Both the position numbers and the translations under genes were made by a program. From contig OU964921.1 in NCBI GenBank assembly GCA_918807975.1, positions 40,512,498-40,576,497 on the forward strand: a DNA stretch of 64,000 bases. The letters are read 5' to 3'. Shown piece after piece: positions 1 through 10,261 of the stretch. Source of the DNA: Aplidium turbinatum (taxonomy: Eukaryota; Chordata; Ascidiacea; Aplousobranchia; Polyclinidae). Under the pieces are notes generated by a model. It was not told where the DNA came from and made no database searches. It worked only from the letters and a program-made list of their open reading frames with translations. Within the stretch, counting starts at the first letter, position 1. Every line of letters starts with the position of its first letter.

Positions 1-136
1 TATGATTTTGTGGAAAGTATGCATTGATAATATGCATATTTTCACTATTAATATTGATGTGTAGTTGGTGGAGGTGGTTGTTCTTTAAAATAGTATGTCT
101 GGGTTGACCCTTTTGATATATTTCATTTTTTAGTAT
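1..136 (-). pseudogene. LINE ORF2 endonuclease, distal piece
   Basis: Read on the minus strand from 136 down, this piece is open to the window edge and continues the APE-type endonuclease that stops at 49696. The frame carries straight over from the 49.7-kb piece (residues ...GTMII then LKNEIYQKG...), ending in HIINAYFPQNH, a stretch typical of the L1/Tx1 endonuclease core. The 5 bases at 132-136 (agtat) are also found at 49696-49700, the duplication made when the Pao element landed here. The rest of ORF2 lies outside the window. Confidence 0.75.
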
Positions 137-496
137 TGTTCTTTCTTTTCGATAACCGCTATGTATGAGCTGCTATCCAACCTGTCTTCTTTCTAACTTT
201 TGACTCAAGTTCCACATGTGTTGAGTAAAGATTGATTGTATATTGTTAACAAGAGACAGGTTCAATTGTGATGTGGAATAGTCACTTCACACTCTTAATT
301 ACGTCCGTCCGTTAGATTCATACATCGTAAAAGAAAGACGAAGCACGTTTGGAAAACACAAGTTAGAAAATTAGAGAAAGAATGACGAGAGATTGTCACT
401 CAAGCGTGACAGTGCATCGCAATGATGAAGTCACGATTGCGCGACAATCCATGTCACAATACGGAGACAGATAACTTGGCCATAATTTCGTGAACA
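137..496 (-). repeat. LTR (3') of the large Pao element
   Basis: It starts TGTTC and ends GAACA, and matches 49336-49695 at about 97% by eye. The outer flank is the agtat duplication. Confidence 0.8.
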
Positions 497-634
497 TAGC
501 AGCCTCCAAGATGAATATTACAATATCCATCTTCCAGAAGATTATTTTTACCTAAACGAAATTACTCATCATTGGCCATACCTAACACACATTAAACATA
601 ATAGCAATACCGCATAATATTGTCGTATAAATAA
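497..634 (-). other. 3' untranslated region of the large Pao element
   Basis: Non-coding sequence between the LTR and the insertion point of the second Pao element. It resumes after 6470. A purine-rich tract (GGAGGCTGC on the minus strand) abuts the LTR, where reverse transcription of the plus strand would start. Confidence 0.5.
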
Positions 635-639
635 CATAC

Positions 640-1206
640 TGTTACGGCCAATCTCTGTACAAATCAAACGTCATATAAAACCGTTCAAGTCTACTGAATA
701 TTACGTCATGGAAGTTGCTAGAAAATGTGCCAAAATTGCACCAGCGCTCATAAGAATTGTGTCAAACCTGTCAGACCTGTTTGGGCCTGTTTAAACAGGA
801 AATATTACATCAGCTTTAAACACCTGTTGGAATGACTTCATAATTGTCTTTCATTATTGCGTCACAGTACTGCATACGTGAATTTGAGATATTGCTATCT
901 ATTCTGGTCATTCGTAAAATGATTGTTTGAAAGTTGGCCGCACTTTTAACTGTTGGCTTAGTGCTTGCTAGCTGGACAAAGGTTCCGTCTTTTATCCAAG
1001 TAATCTGTTCTGTAGTGACAGTTTTCAGTGGTGTACGCGTTGCACCCCCTCGTTTTCGGTAGCCGTGGGCTAATTTTTACAGAAATACACTTTTTGAAAA
1101 GAAGTTCAAGTGTGTGTTTCTTCGGTCATTATATGCAGACGAAAGGATCCGGGAACTTTAAGTTACAATTTTCCCATGAAGAAATTATGGTTTACCGCTG
1201 TGACCA
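640..1206 (+). repeat. 5' LTR of the young Pao element
   Basis: Starts TGTTACGGCC and ends TGACCA. It is identical by eye to 5899-6465 at an offset of 5259. Confidence 0.92.
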
Positions 1207-1577
1207 TAAAAAATAAAAGACGAAGTTTGTAGTTGGTAGGCTAAGAAGCACTTAGAAGCAAAAAAATTAAAGACATTTCTTCTCGGTAGGCAACTGAAGA
1301 ACTTTAAGCTAAAAAGTAAAGACATTTCTTCTCAGTTTGGTACAGAAGAAAAATAACTTTGACATTTATTGGCAAGAAAGAAGATTAAAGGCAATCCATC
1401 TGTGCTTGAAGATTCAAGTGGAAGAATCCAAGCAAGTTTTGTGGACGTTTGGACTTCACATACTCGTACAGCTACGGTATCGTGCATTTAAATTCTTTTT
1501 TGTATTTTTACGGTCTTTGCAGTTAAGTTTTTTATAACTACTGTAATTTTGTGTGTTTGTGTAACTTAATTTTTTAA

Positions 1578-4500
1578 TTGTTAAATTTAGCCCTAACATT
1601 TAATATGTCTACACTCGGTGGTGACAGGGACTCGACCGCCGTCGACTCGACTGAGTTTAAGCCTGATGATGTTCTTTGCGGTCGGGCAGGCCATTCTGGG
1701 GAGGGACCCATTAACGATGAGGCTAAGTCAGTTCGAGAGGCCCGGCATCTTAGACGGGATATTTTGACTCAAATTGGGAAACTTTCTGTGGCCCTAGGTT
1801 CTTTGAGTGATAAGCAGGAACTGTTAATTTTTCGGTCTAACTTATCTACTTTAGAAGAGGAATTACGGCATTTCCATGCTCTTTTGAGTAAAATTGTTAA
1901 CTCTGCAATCTTGGCAGAACTTCGTGATAGGGTAGATCCCGAATTTAACTCGTTAAAAAATAACTTCGAACAAAAAGAAAGTGAGTTGTCAGATAGGTTG
2001 GATGCTGACATACATCCTGAGGATAGCGCCTCAAATGTAAGCACTAGGATGTCTGAGAGCTCGTCACGGATAGTTGCACAAATTAACCTACAGTTAAGAC
2101 GAGAGGAGCTCCAGATCCAAGCTGAGGCCGAAGCGAGAGCTGCTGAGGCCGCCGCGAGAGCTGAGGCCGAAGCAAGAGCTGCTGAGGCCGCCGCGAGAGC
2201 TGAGGCCATACGAGCTGAGGCCATACGAGCTGAGGCCATCGCGAGAGCTGAGGCCGAAGCGGGAGCTGCTAAGTTCGCACTCAAAGACGCTCAGTTGAGG
2301 GCCGAACAACGTAAAGAGGTAGTTTTAGCTGAATATCGTTCTGAGTTGGGCTCCCGGCGTAGCTCTAGGAAGGGCTCTTCTAGGCATTCCAGAAGTGAAC
2401 ATCAATCACAGTTTAATTTACCTAACCTTTTCCACACGCCTGTTCAATCCGTAAGTGGACCTGTACAATCCACATGTTTTCCAGCTGTTTCAGGAGGTCT
2501 CGGGGCCACGGCTAAGGGTCTTCCGAAGGCTGTAGAGCCAAGGTCTGCAAATTACAACCGAACTCCTCCCCCAGAGCGTACAGGTCACGGGGCCGCCATT
2601 AGCAGTAATGCTTTGCCCCCTTCACAGTTTTCAGCGCCGCTAGTTTTTGATCGCCCAGCTACACGTAATTTGGGTGGTTGTGAGAGGCGTATCGCGTCTC
2701 CTGATTTTAACGTGTGTGAGGATCGTGATCGGGCTGTGCATGTGACTGAGCCCACTCAGCCCCTTAAGGGATATAGCTTGTCTTCTCCCGCTAAATCGAG
2801 TTCTCAACAGCAGGATTGCTTTTTTGAATACCAAAATAGTAGGACGTTCTTCGATAAGGCGGCCTTGATTGGTTACGATGGTAATAATATGCCATTTGTC
2901 TTCTTTAAAAATCGTGTTATGGCCTTGATGGCAGCTTCGCCCTTTAAGGGAACTCGTTTGACTTTGTTGCAAGCAGCTTGTGTTAGAACAGCTGCACAAA
3001 CGATTGCTAATTTGGTTTCCGACACTCCTGGCTTGTCAGAGGAAGACAGGATAGAAATGTCATTAGCTCGCTTGTCCCAACGTTTTGGAGTTCGTGGAGG
3101 TCTTTTCGCAGAACCAGAAATTAGAAAGTATCGCTATGGTAGCAAATTGACTTCTATCTCTTCCAGTGATTTGAAAGAGTTTAAAGATGAATTGTCGCAG
3201 TGTTTGCTTTACGCGAAAGCTTATGGTCAGCGTGATAAATTAGAAGGACGTTTTGTTTTGGATTTGGCTAAGCGACTCCCGTTTGACGCTAAGCAGCGTT
3301 ATCTTGACTTTTTAGGTGATCAGTATGGTAGCACTGAGGAACCTACCTTTCAGAGTTTGTTTGAATTTGTAGTACGAGAGGAAACGCGCAAGTCGACTGA
3401 TTTTAGCATTATGCTAATGGGCGATTCTGGTGAGTCGCAGCATTTTAAAAAGTTTGGCAAAGGAAAATTGCCTTCATGTCCGGTTAGGCAGACGTCGGTA
3501 AAACCCCATGATAATGTGATTTCAGGGAGTTCGCAGTACTCGACTGCTGTTGGCGCACCGCGCGGCGGTGTGGCCAGACGTAGTGACATACCGGCATGTT
3601 TTTGTTGTTCATCACGTGGTCAAGTTGAATATCATTTTTTGTCTAATTGTAAAGAATTTTTGCGCTTGACACCTAAAGGTCGGAGAGATGTCATTGTGAA
3701 AGCTGGAAAATGCTTGAACTGTTTGCGCCAGCATATGGTTAAGGACTGTAATCATGCAAACAACTGTCGTCAGTGTGGGCCTAACAACGATAGGAAACAC
3801 TATTTTCTTCTGCATGATTTTTATGTGACGTCACGTGATTCTCTGGATTCGGTCGGTAAAGATGATGCTGGTGCCAGAGTTCCTGTGCGTAATGTTAAGA
3901 TTGGAAATGTTAAAGCAGCCTTTAACCGCGTTACTGCTGCTCGTGTTTTGAATCCAATGACTGGCAAATCGAAGTTGGTGTATTGTCAGCATGATCCTGG
4001 TTCGCAGTTGACCTTTGTTTCGAGTGACTTGGTGTGCGAACTTGGTCTTAAACCGTATGATAAAGCGTCGTTTAAAATGGATACTCTGGCTGGTCAGAAA
4101 CCTACTTGTGCTGAACTTGTTAAACTCAACATTCAGTCGTTAGAGACGAATGAACTGTTTTGTGATATAACTTCGGTGGTTAACCCAGCTTGGGCTGACG
4201 ATGTTAAAACTTTACCTCATAAACAAGATTTAAGTGGTTTCCGTCATTTTCATGACGTGAATATGTCTCATTTGAATGATTGTAGTACTGTAGATGTACT
4301 GATTGGCAATGACAACGCTTATTTGATGTGGGCAAAAGAAGAACGTGTTGGTGAAAATCGCAGTGAACCGCATGCTTTACTCACTCCTCTCGGTTGGTTG
4401 GCTTGTGGTGGTAAGTCACCCTTAGTTGAAAGCGTTGCTAAAGTGTGCAGAGTGCAGACGTCTTCAGAGTCGGATGTCATCTCTGGCTTTCAGCGTAAAA

Positions 4501-5588
4501 TTGAGTCTCGTGATATGGAAATAGCAGACCTGAATAAAGTCATTCAGGATTTGACTTTGCAAAATGAAACCTGTGAATTGTCTCGCAATGATAATTTGGC
4601 TAGAGAACTTGTCGAACCGAATATTGAGTTGAAAGATGGTCGATTTGAGATACCTGTTCCGTTGAAGGAAGATATTGATCTACCTAACAATTTTGTGTTG
4701 GCGTCAGATAGAGCTGCTGCTTTAAGAAAGAAAGCTTTAAAACAACCTGAACTTCGTGATTTCCTTACTGACACCATGAAAGATCTTAAATCTAATGGCT
4801 ATATTGAGCGCGCGGGTGAAGCAGGAAATGTCAAGGGATTTGAATGGTATTTACCATACTTTGTGACGTCACAATTAAAAAAGCGCATTGTTTACGAAGG
4901 CAAGTCTGAATTTCGAGGAACTTGTGTTAATGATGTAATGTTTTCTTGTCCTGATTTGTTAAACCTTCTGGCAGATGTCTTGGCTAGATTTCGGCTTGGT
5001 AGGTTTGGTTTCATGGCCGATGTGATTAAATACTTTTTTCACATTTTGGACTCTTCAATTCGTAAGCCCAATTTTATTGAACTGCTTACGTACACAAGCA
5101 GTGCCGTTCGGATCGTGAACGAACGCCCTTTGGTACCTTTGAGTGACGACCCTAGGGATTTTACTGTCATCACCCCTGCCTCACTTTTGACCCCATACTT
5201 AGACCCATACTGTGCTGTTGGGCAACCACATGATCGTGACCAATTAAGAAGGGATTATCGGTTCAATTTGTCACTTTCTCAGCAGTTTTGGAGTAAATGG
5301 ATCGATTTTTACTTGCCAGGTCTTCAGGGCCGGAAAAAATGGCTAAAAATGGCCGAGAATTTGGAGCCTGGTCAACTTGTAGTGGTAGGTTCTCTCCAAG
5401 ACATTGGTAAACGTGGGAAGTATCAACTTGGGAGGGTGCATGAGGTAGTTCCACAAATTAGGAAAGGGAAGCCTGTGGTTCGTAGAGCCAAAGTTGCCGT
5501 CTGCAACTATGATGAGAGTACGGGGAAAGTAAAAGTAGACTACGTGTTGAGGGATATTTCGTGCCTCGCCCCCGTAAAGAACACCTAA
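1578..5588 (+). CDS. Pao gag-protease-type polyprotein of the young element
   Basis: An open frame of 1336 codons; a likely start is the ATG near 1604. The N-terminal half has a charged coiled-coil stretch rich in AEA repeats (residues about 170-250). It is followed by a Pao gag region, then Cys/His knuckles around residues 675-740 (CFCC, CLNCLRQH, CRQCG). A retropepsin-like part follows, with the YCQHDPGSQ active-site motif near residue 810. The C-terminus matches the DUF5641-like tail seen after Pao integrases (LEPGQLVVVGS...GKRGKYQLGRV). Polymerase sequences are much reduced, so it could not make a full enzyme set. The same layout, protease motif and tail recur in the older minus-strand copy at 7138-8825. 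Confidence 0.85.
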   Translation: MLNLALTFNMSTLGGDRDSTAVDSTEFKPDDVLCGRAGHSGEGPINDEAKSVREARHLRRDILTQIGKLSVALGSLSDKQELLIFRSNLSTLEEELRHFHALLSKIVNSAILAELRDRVDPEFNSLKNNFEQKESELSDRLDADIHPEDSASNVSTRMSESSSRIVAQINLQLRREELQIQAEAEARAAEAAARAEAEARAAEAAARAEAIRAEAIRAEAIARAEAEAGAAKFALKDAQLRAEQRKEVVLAEYRSELGSRRSSRKGSSRHSRSEHQSQFNLPNLFHTPVQSVSGPVQSTCFPAVSGGLGATAKGLPKAVEPRSANYNRTPPPERTGHGAAISSNALPPSQFSAPLVFDRPATRNLGGCERRIASPDFNVCEDRDRAVHVTEPTQPLKGYSLSSPAKSSSQQQDCFFEYQNSRTFFDKAALIGYDGNNMPFVFFKNRVMALMAASPFKGTRLTLLQAACVRTAAQTIANLVSDTPGLSEEDRIEMSLARLSQRFGVRGGLFAEPEIRKYRYGSKLTSISSSDLKEFKDELSQCLLYAKAYGQRDKLEGRFVLDLAKRLPFDAKQRYLDFLGDQYGSTEEPTFQSLFEFVVREETRKSTDFSIMLMGDSGESQHFKKFGKGKLPSCPVRQTSVKPHDNVISGSSQYSTAVGAPRGGVARRSDIPACFCCSSRGQVEYHFLSNCKEFLRLTPKGRRDVIVKAGKCLNCLRQHMVKDCNHANNCRQCGPNNDRKHYFLLHDFYVTSRDSLDSVGKDDAGARVPVRNVKIGNVKAAFNRVTAARVLNPMTGKSKLVYCQHDPGSQLTFVSSDLVCELGLKPYDKASFKMDTLAGQKPTCAELVKLNIQSLETNELFCDITSVVNPAWADDVKTLPHKQDLSGFRHFHDVNMSHLNDCSTVDVLIGNDNAYLMWAKEERVGENRSEPHALLTPLGWLACGGKSPLVESVAKVCRVQTSSESDVISGFQRKIESRDMEIADLNKVIQDLTLQNETCELSRNDNLARELVEPNIELKDGRFEIPVPLKEDIDLPNNFVLASDRAAALRKKALKQPELRDFLTDTMKDLKSNGYIERAGEAGNVKGFEWYLPYFVTSQLKKRIVYEGKSEFRGTCVNDVMFSCPDLLNLLADVLARFRLGRFGFMADVIKYFFHILDSSIRKPNFIELLTYTSSAVRIVNERPLVPLSDDPRDFTVITPASLLTPYLDPYCAVGQPHDRDQLRRDYRFNLSLSQQFWSKWIDFYLPGLQGRKKWLKMAENLEPGQLVVVGSLQDIGKRGKYQLGRVHEVVPQIRKGKPVVRRAKVAVCNYDESTGKVKVDYVLRDISCLAPVKNT

Positions 5589-5898
5589 GTGTTAGGGTTT
5601 GAGCCTGGTTTTGTCTGCGGTGGCCGACACTTGTCTGAGCCCAGAACAGTCGGTTATTATCGCAACTATTGTATATAGCGTCATTTTAGCGTGTACCTAT
5701 GGTACCAATTTCATGTATCGTCGTGTATTATTCCGTATTGCTGTTCATTCTTTGCATGCCCTTTGTATTTGCGTATTAACTTAAACGTGAGTGATTCAAA
5801 CAATTTGTGTATCATGTGTTTTTATTCATTGGCTCACGATTGTCCTTCAATTCTTTTTTAGTTATGCCATGTTAGACTGTCATAACTAGGGGCCGCTA

Positions 5899-6465
5899 TG
5901 TTACGGCCAATCTCTGTACAAATCAAACGTCATATAAAACCGTTCAAGTCTACTGAATATTACGTCATGGAAGTTGCTAGAAAATGTGCCAAAATTGCAC
6001 CAGCGCTCATAAGAATTGTGTCAAACCTGTCAGACCTGTTTGGGCCTGTTTAAACAGGAAATATTACATCAGCTTTAAACACCTGTTGGAATGACTTCAT
6101 AATTGTCTTTCATTATTGCGTCACAGTACTGCATACGTGAATTTGAGATATTGCTATCTATTCTGGTCATTCGTAAAATGATTGTTTGAAAGTTGGCCGC
6201 ACTTTTAACTGTTGGCTTAGTGCTTGCTAGCTGGACAAAGGTTCCGTCTTTTATCCAAGTAATCTGTTCTGTAGTGACAGTTTTCAGTGGTGTACGCGTT
6301 GCACCCCCTCGTTTTCGGTAGCCGTGGGCTAATTTTTACAGAAATACACTTTTTGAAAAGAAGTTCAAGTGTGTGTTTCTTCGGTCATTATATGCAGACG
6401 AAAGGATCCGGGAACTTTAAGTTACAATTTTCCCATGAAGAAATTATGGTTTACCGCTGTGACCA
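5899..6465 (+). repeat. 3' LTR of the young Pao element
   Basis: Identical by eye to the 5' LTR and followed by the catac duplication at 6466-6470. Confidence 0.92.
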
Positions 6466-6557
6466 CATACATAGTCATGTAGATGAACCTGTAGTCCCAT
6501 ACTGCTATCTGAAGGTATTTAAAACGGACCATGTTTACACGACATCATTAACACACT

Positions 6558-6832
6558 GTACGGGCGTCGGGCTTTTCCGCTCAACCATGCACCAATGGGG
6601 AATGGCTTCTTCCTCCTCCTGTGAATGTGGTGCCGAGGAACAGACCGCAGACCACATCATCAATGACTGTACCATCTTCAAGCCACCTAATGGAGTGGAA
6701 GGTCTGCGCGTCATGGATGATGAAACTAAAGACTGGCTGCTCTCTAGCAGCCTTCCAGTGTAGTCCGGGAACATCGTGAATCTGGGGTGGTAAAAGGATA
6801 GACCCTCGGCCCCAGAAGCTCAGACGACGACG
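6558..6832 (+). pseudogene. 5'-truncated LINE tail (ORF2 C-terminus and 3' UTR)
   Basis: A 275-bp LINE end flanked by an exact 11-bp duplication, attaacacact (6547-6557 and 6833-6843). The frame encodes the C-terminal zinc-ribbon region common in Jockey/RTE-like LINE proteins: GLFRSTMHQWGMA, then CECG...HIINDC, and stops at 6761-6763. The 3' UTR ends in a short (ACG) repeat. The target is the 3' untranslated part of the large Pao element, because the sequence on both sides joins smoothly once the insert and one duplication are removed. Confidence 0.8.
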
Positions 6833-6843
6833 ATTAACACACT

Positions 6844-7137
6844 ATAGGCTACACAAGGTTGTGCAAATACAAAGTTGTCATATGAAGATACTAAATTAAA
6901 TGTAAAAGAATGAATAAGATGCTCAGCTTAGTCACAGGCATCACAAGCAAATTTTCTGTAAGCGATATTGGCGTAACTCAAAGTGACAATAATATGTACT
7001 TGATAAATACATACGGTTCCACCCAGACTGTATCTATTTAAATTGTAAACAGCGAGCATAAGCATCATACATCACACAAGTCATAAACAATTAAACATTA
7101 ATAATAAAGTGAACAAATTTTCTATGAGTGACGTCCC
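6844..7137 (-). other. 3' untranslated sequence of the large Pao element
   Basis: Non-coding stretch between the stop of the Pao remnant and the element's 3' end. No other signal was seen. Confidence 0.45.
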
Positions 7138-8825
7138 TTAACGTCCATCTGGGGGGCCCGAGCCAACTGGAGCGAGCACAGCAGTGCGTGCCCGCGCGCC
7201 CTCCACCGGAGCAACGCAAGAAATATCACGAAGCACGGTTTCAACGTGCGACTTCTTTGTGTTAGTGTCCCATGCTACCACAGCCACCCTCACCCTTCTC
7301 ACAAACTCTTTACCCTTTCGGTGCTGCGGTAAAATTTCAACCCCTCTGCCGACTCGGTAGTCCCCTCGTTTAGGCCGATCGTTCATATCCCATACCAGGA
7401 CCAAGTCTCCTGGTTCTAAATTGCGACGGATGTCTCTCCATTTTCTTCGACCCCGCAGCTTAGGTAGGCAGAAATCTGTCCAGCGACCCCAAACGTTATC
7501 GGCGAGTGACATGCTCCGACGCGACTCTGCCAGCGTGGCTTCTTTTAACTCCTGCCTTAATTCATCCACAATGCAGTCGCGCGTCAAAAGTTTTAACCAG
7601 TCCACGTTCTCAAGGTCATCGCGAACCTGTACTTTCCTGACTGTGACACGACTGTCCGAACAGAGAGGAGACCGCTCCCCTCCGGCTAGCCATCCCAACG
7701 GTGTGTTGATCGCGTGCGGCTCATACAACGTTTTACCAACTCGCTCTTCAAGCACAGTTAACAAGAATGGACAGTCATCGCCTATCAAAATGTCCACAGT
7801 CTGACGATTTTCTAATTCAAACACACTAATATCATCAAAATGTCTGTAACCACTCAATTCTTGCTTATGGGGCAAGGTTTCAATGTCATCGCTCCATGGC
7901 GTCGAACACACAACATTATCTATGTTAAAACTCTCACCGGTCGACAAAGATTTTACCACAAATTTGACCAAACCAGTATCAACTTTCGCGTCGCCGTTCA
8001 AGGTTTTCATGGTAAAGGAAATGTTTTCATAGGGCTGTAACCCCAACTCTGCACACAATGATTTTGATACCAGCGTTATCTGGGATCCATAATCAAGCTG
8101 ACAGTACACCAACTTTTCTAAGCCAGTTGCCGGGTTTATGACCTTCACAGCAACTGTTCGGTTTAAAACTTTACAAGGTGTCACTTTCACATTTCTCAAA
8201 TAGACTGATTTTTCTCTACCTTGAACTCCAGTTTTATTAACCGCAGACTTGTCAACTTTATCCACAGCGGACTCGCGTACCTTCTTTGGAACTGGTTTGT
8301 TTACTGGCCTATCACGAACGACCCATTCATGCAACATGGCGAAATGCTTCGGCGTTTTATAGTTAGCATCCTGACACCGATCACAGTTCATGGCACAGCG
8401 ACAATCTCTAGCCCGATGCTTTCTCCCACAATTATAACAGAGCCAATGTTTGTAAAAAAACTCTTCACGCTTTGCCACAGTCATACCCTGCAAATGATGA
8501 CATACCTCCAAACCATGATCCACATTCACACCAAACGAAAGGCAACACTGACATAACGAGACACTCGTTTTTGACGTTGCGGAATTGATATTACCATAGC
8601 CATCGACCTTGGCCGCCGTATGTTTCACTTGAAATGCACCCGCGTCCCTTTTACTCTCCGACTTACCAAAAGAATGGTTATTGCTCGACTTATGGTCCTC
8701 ACTCATTAACCAAACGCCAAAGTCGGTTGATTTCGCATTTTCTTCCGCAATGACAAATTGCAACAAACTATCAAAGAAAGGGTCCGCCGTACAACCAAAT
8801 TTATCACCTAAGAAATCAATGAAGT
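7138..8825 (-). CDS. Pao polyprotein remnant of the large element
   Basis: Minus-strand frame with Pao gag C-terminus (FLGDKFGCTADPFFDSLLQF, parallel to the young element's FLGDQYG...), Cys/His knuckles (CQCC, CYNCGRKHRARDC, CDRC), a retropepsin-like motif YCQLDYGSQ, and the DUF5641-like tail (LEPGDLVLVWDMNDRPKRGDY). Polymerase and integrase parts are not seen. The open frame runs on past 8825 into a neighbouring repeat, which adds about 37 unrelated residues. The element is broken; the piece is treated here as a fossil. Confidence 0.75.
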
Positions 8826-9041
8826 TGTTGAAAAGGAGCGATCTTCCTGGCGTCAGCACTACCTGACTACTCACTATAGAACAGCGAGCATTGTGTTTCG
8901 CTAACCATACCGTTGTAGCCTCCACACTAGCCATCAAGACTTTTCCAAAAACATGTGTTTCTCGGCAGTCGAGTGTAGCAGGAACTCAGCGATAGACACG
9001 TGTTTCGCCCATGAGGCTGGGCTCATCAGTACCGCACCACT
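8826..9041 (+). repeat. Dispersed 216-bp repeat, copy 1
   Basis: Begins TGTTGAAAAGG and ends ...CCGCACCAC. It matches 46700-46915 with only about four differences, at a constant offset of 37874. A diverged form with its two halves in opposite orientation lies at 49020-49335. The R2-like LINE is inserted at its right edge. It could be part of an LTR or a foldback repeat; I could not find matching TSDs. Confidence 0.6.
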
Positions 9042-10261
9042 AGTGTTGAACTGTTTTATTCGCATCAGTAGCTCACGGTACAAAAGATTGACACGGTGAG
9101 AGAGTACAAACAAACATAGCCAGGTCGAAGACTTTCAGAAACCGGCCTGCCACACCCCGCGGCGGCGGGGAGCGGCGTGATTTATGGGGTGACGATGCAC
9201 CCGGAGGGTTAAGTCCACCAGCTTAGGTCGCGAGGGCCAGGCTGAGGAGTCGAGGTACCTGTGGATGGAGAGTGTGGATCGAAACACTATATGGCCCGTC
9301 CGCAAATTTAGAATGGCGGAGCGGGCCAGGGAGACAGGCTCTTTCTGCATAGCCCAGAAAGAAGCCCTGCGACGGACCGGGCGACCCGTCGCGTATGGAC
9401 GCTGGAACCGGCAGTAATTGACCGCCGGGCAGCGCCCACGTCTCCTTCACGCGTCCTCGCGCAGGTACTTTGACTCTTATACCCGGTCTGCCAGTAGGCA
9501 GAGCGGATAAAATTGGGGTCTCCCACGAGGAAGAGAGTCGAACCATTTAAGGATAATTTAGCTCTCGTGGCAGACGAATATTCAATAAAAATGTGGAGCA
9601 GAGGCTCGATGAATCAATATACTGTAATAAAAAAAATATATATATAGGTGGGAGTGTAATTAATACTCGCTGGAGAAGAGTAAGCTTTCATTGGGCGAGC
9701 ACGGATGTGCACTGGCCAGACGTTGAGGCAGGTTCGCCCAGCTGGGTCGGGGAGGCTAGCGATCGAAACCAGAGGCACTGATAGGCTACATTACCGGTAA
9801 AAATAGAAAATTGGGGTAGAAGTTTTGAGGCTGCATCGAGTTGATCAGGGGATCGTGTTGATCAATGCATTGAAAGCGGAGCGATGTTGATCCGAGCGGG
9901 CAAGAACAGCGTTACAAGGCGAAAGCAGCGTATGGCAGTTCGAAACAATTGATTGATTAGTACATAGAGAATCTAGTGATGATTGAAATTGCTTAATTGC
10001 TATTAAACCAGTCTCAAGTCACAATGTGCATATTTTATTTCCTTCCTTTTTACTTTAGAATGATTGTTTTTGAAAAGACTGGAGTATCATATAAAAGAAA
10101 TGGCGCAGGTTTATAGAAATAAGGTGATGACATAAGATGATCAATTTTAAGCCAATATTGTTATAAGGTTATAACGTCTAAACGGTTTGCTGTTTTGCGC
10201 GCTCGGATACTGACTGCAACGTTATTAGGGAATAAGTTTCTGATCGCTGATGTCGTCTTTT
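9042..10261 (-). other. 3' UTR of the R2-like LINE
   Basis: Shared with the truncated copy (33110-33168 plus 45565-46602). It contains a GC-rich block with CCCCGCGGCGGCGGGG (9165-9178 region) and an AATAAAAC stretch close to the 3' end. Such GC-rich structured 3' UTRs are the known recognition element for R2-type reverse transcriptases; here that role is inferred. Confidence 0.65.

Larger units (their letters stand above)
640..6465 (+). mobile_element. Young BEL/Pao element, non-autonomous
   Basis: A complete structural copy of 5826 bp: 567-bp LTRs (640-1206 and 5899-6465) starting TG and ending CA, a 5-bp duplication catac at 635-639 and 6466-6470, one long open frame, and a purine-rich tract (AGGGGCCGCTA) before the 3' LTR. 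I saw no difference between the two LTRs, so the insertion is very recent. It is broken in the sense that the polymerase part is far shorter than in autonomous Pao elements (about one large break); gag, zinc-knuckle and protease parts are recognisable. Confidence 0.9.

Noticed and set aside
1207-1260. Primer-binding site of the young Pao element
   Set aside because: A TGGTAGGC stretch lies near 1234, but it is about 28 bases from the LTR and I cannot match it to a tRNA with confidence.
1769-2309. Minus-strand ORFs rich in A/S or LSS repeats
   Set aside because: They are shadows of the AEA-repeat coiled coil in the Pao frame on the other strand.
9120-9420. rRNA or tRNA gene, from the GC-rich block
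   Set aside because: It recurs at 45.6-45.9 kb as the LINE 3' UTR and has no rRNA signature that I recognise.
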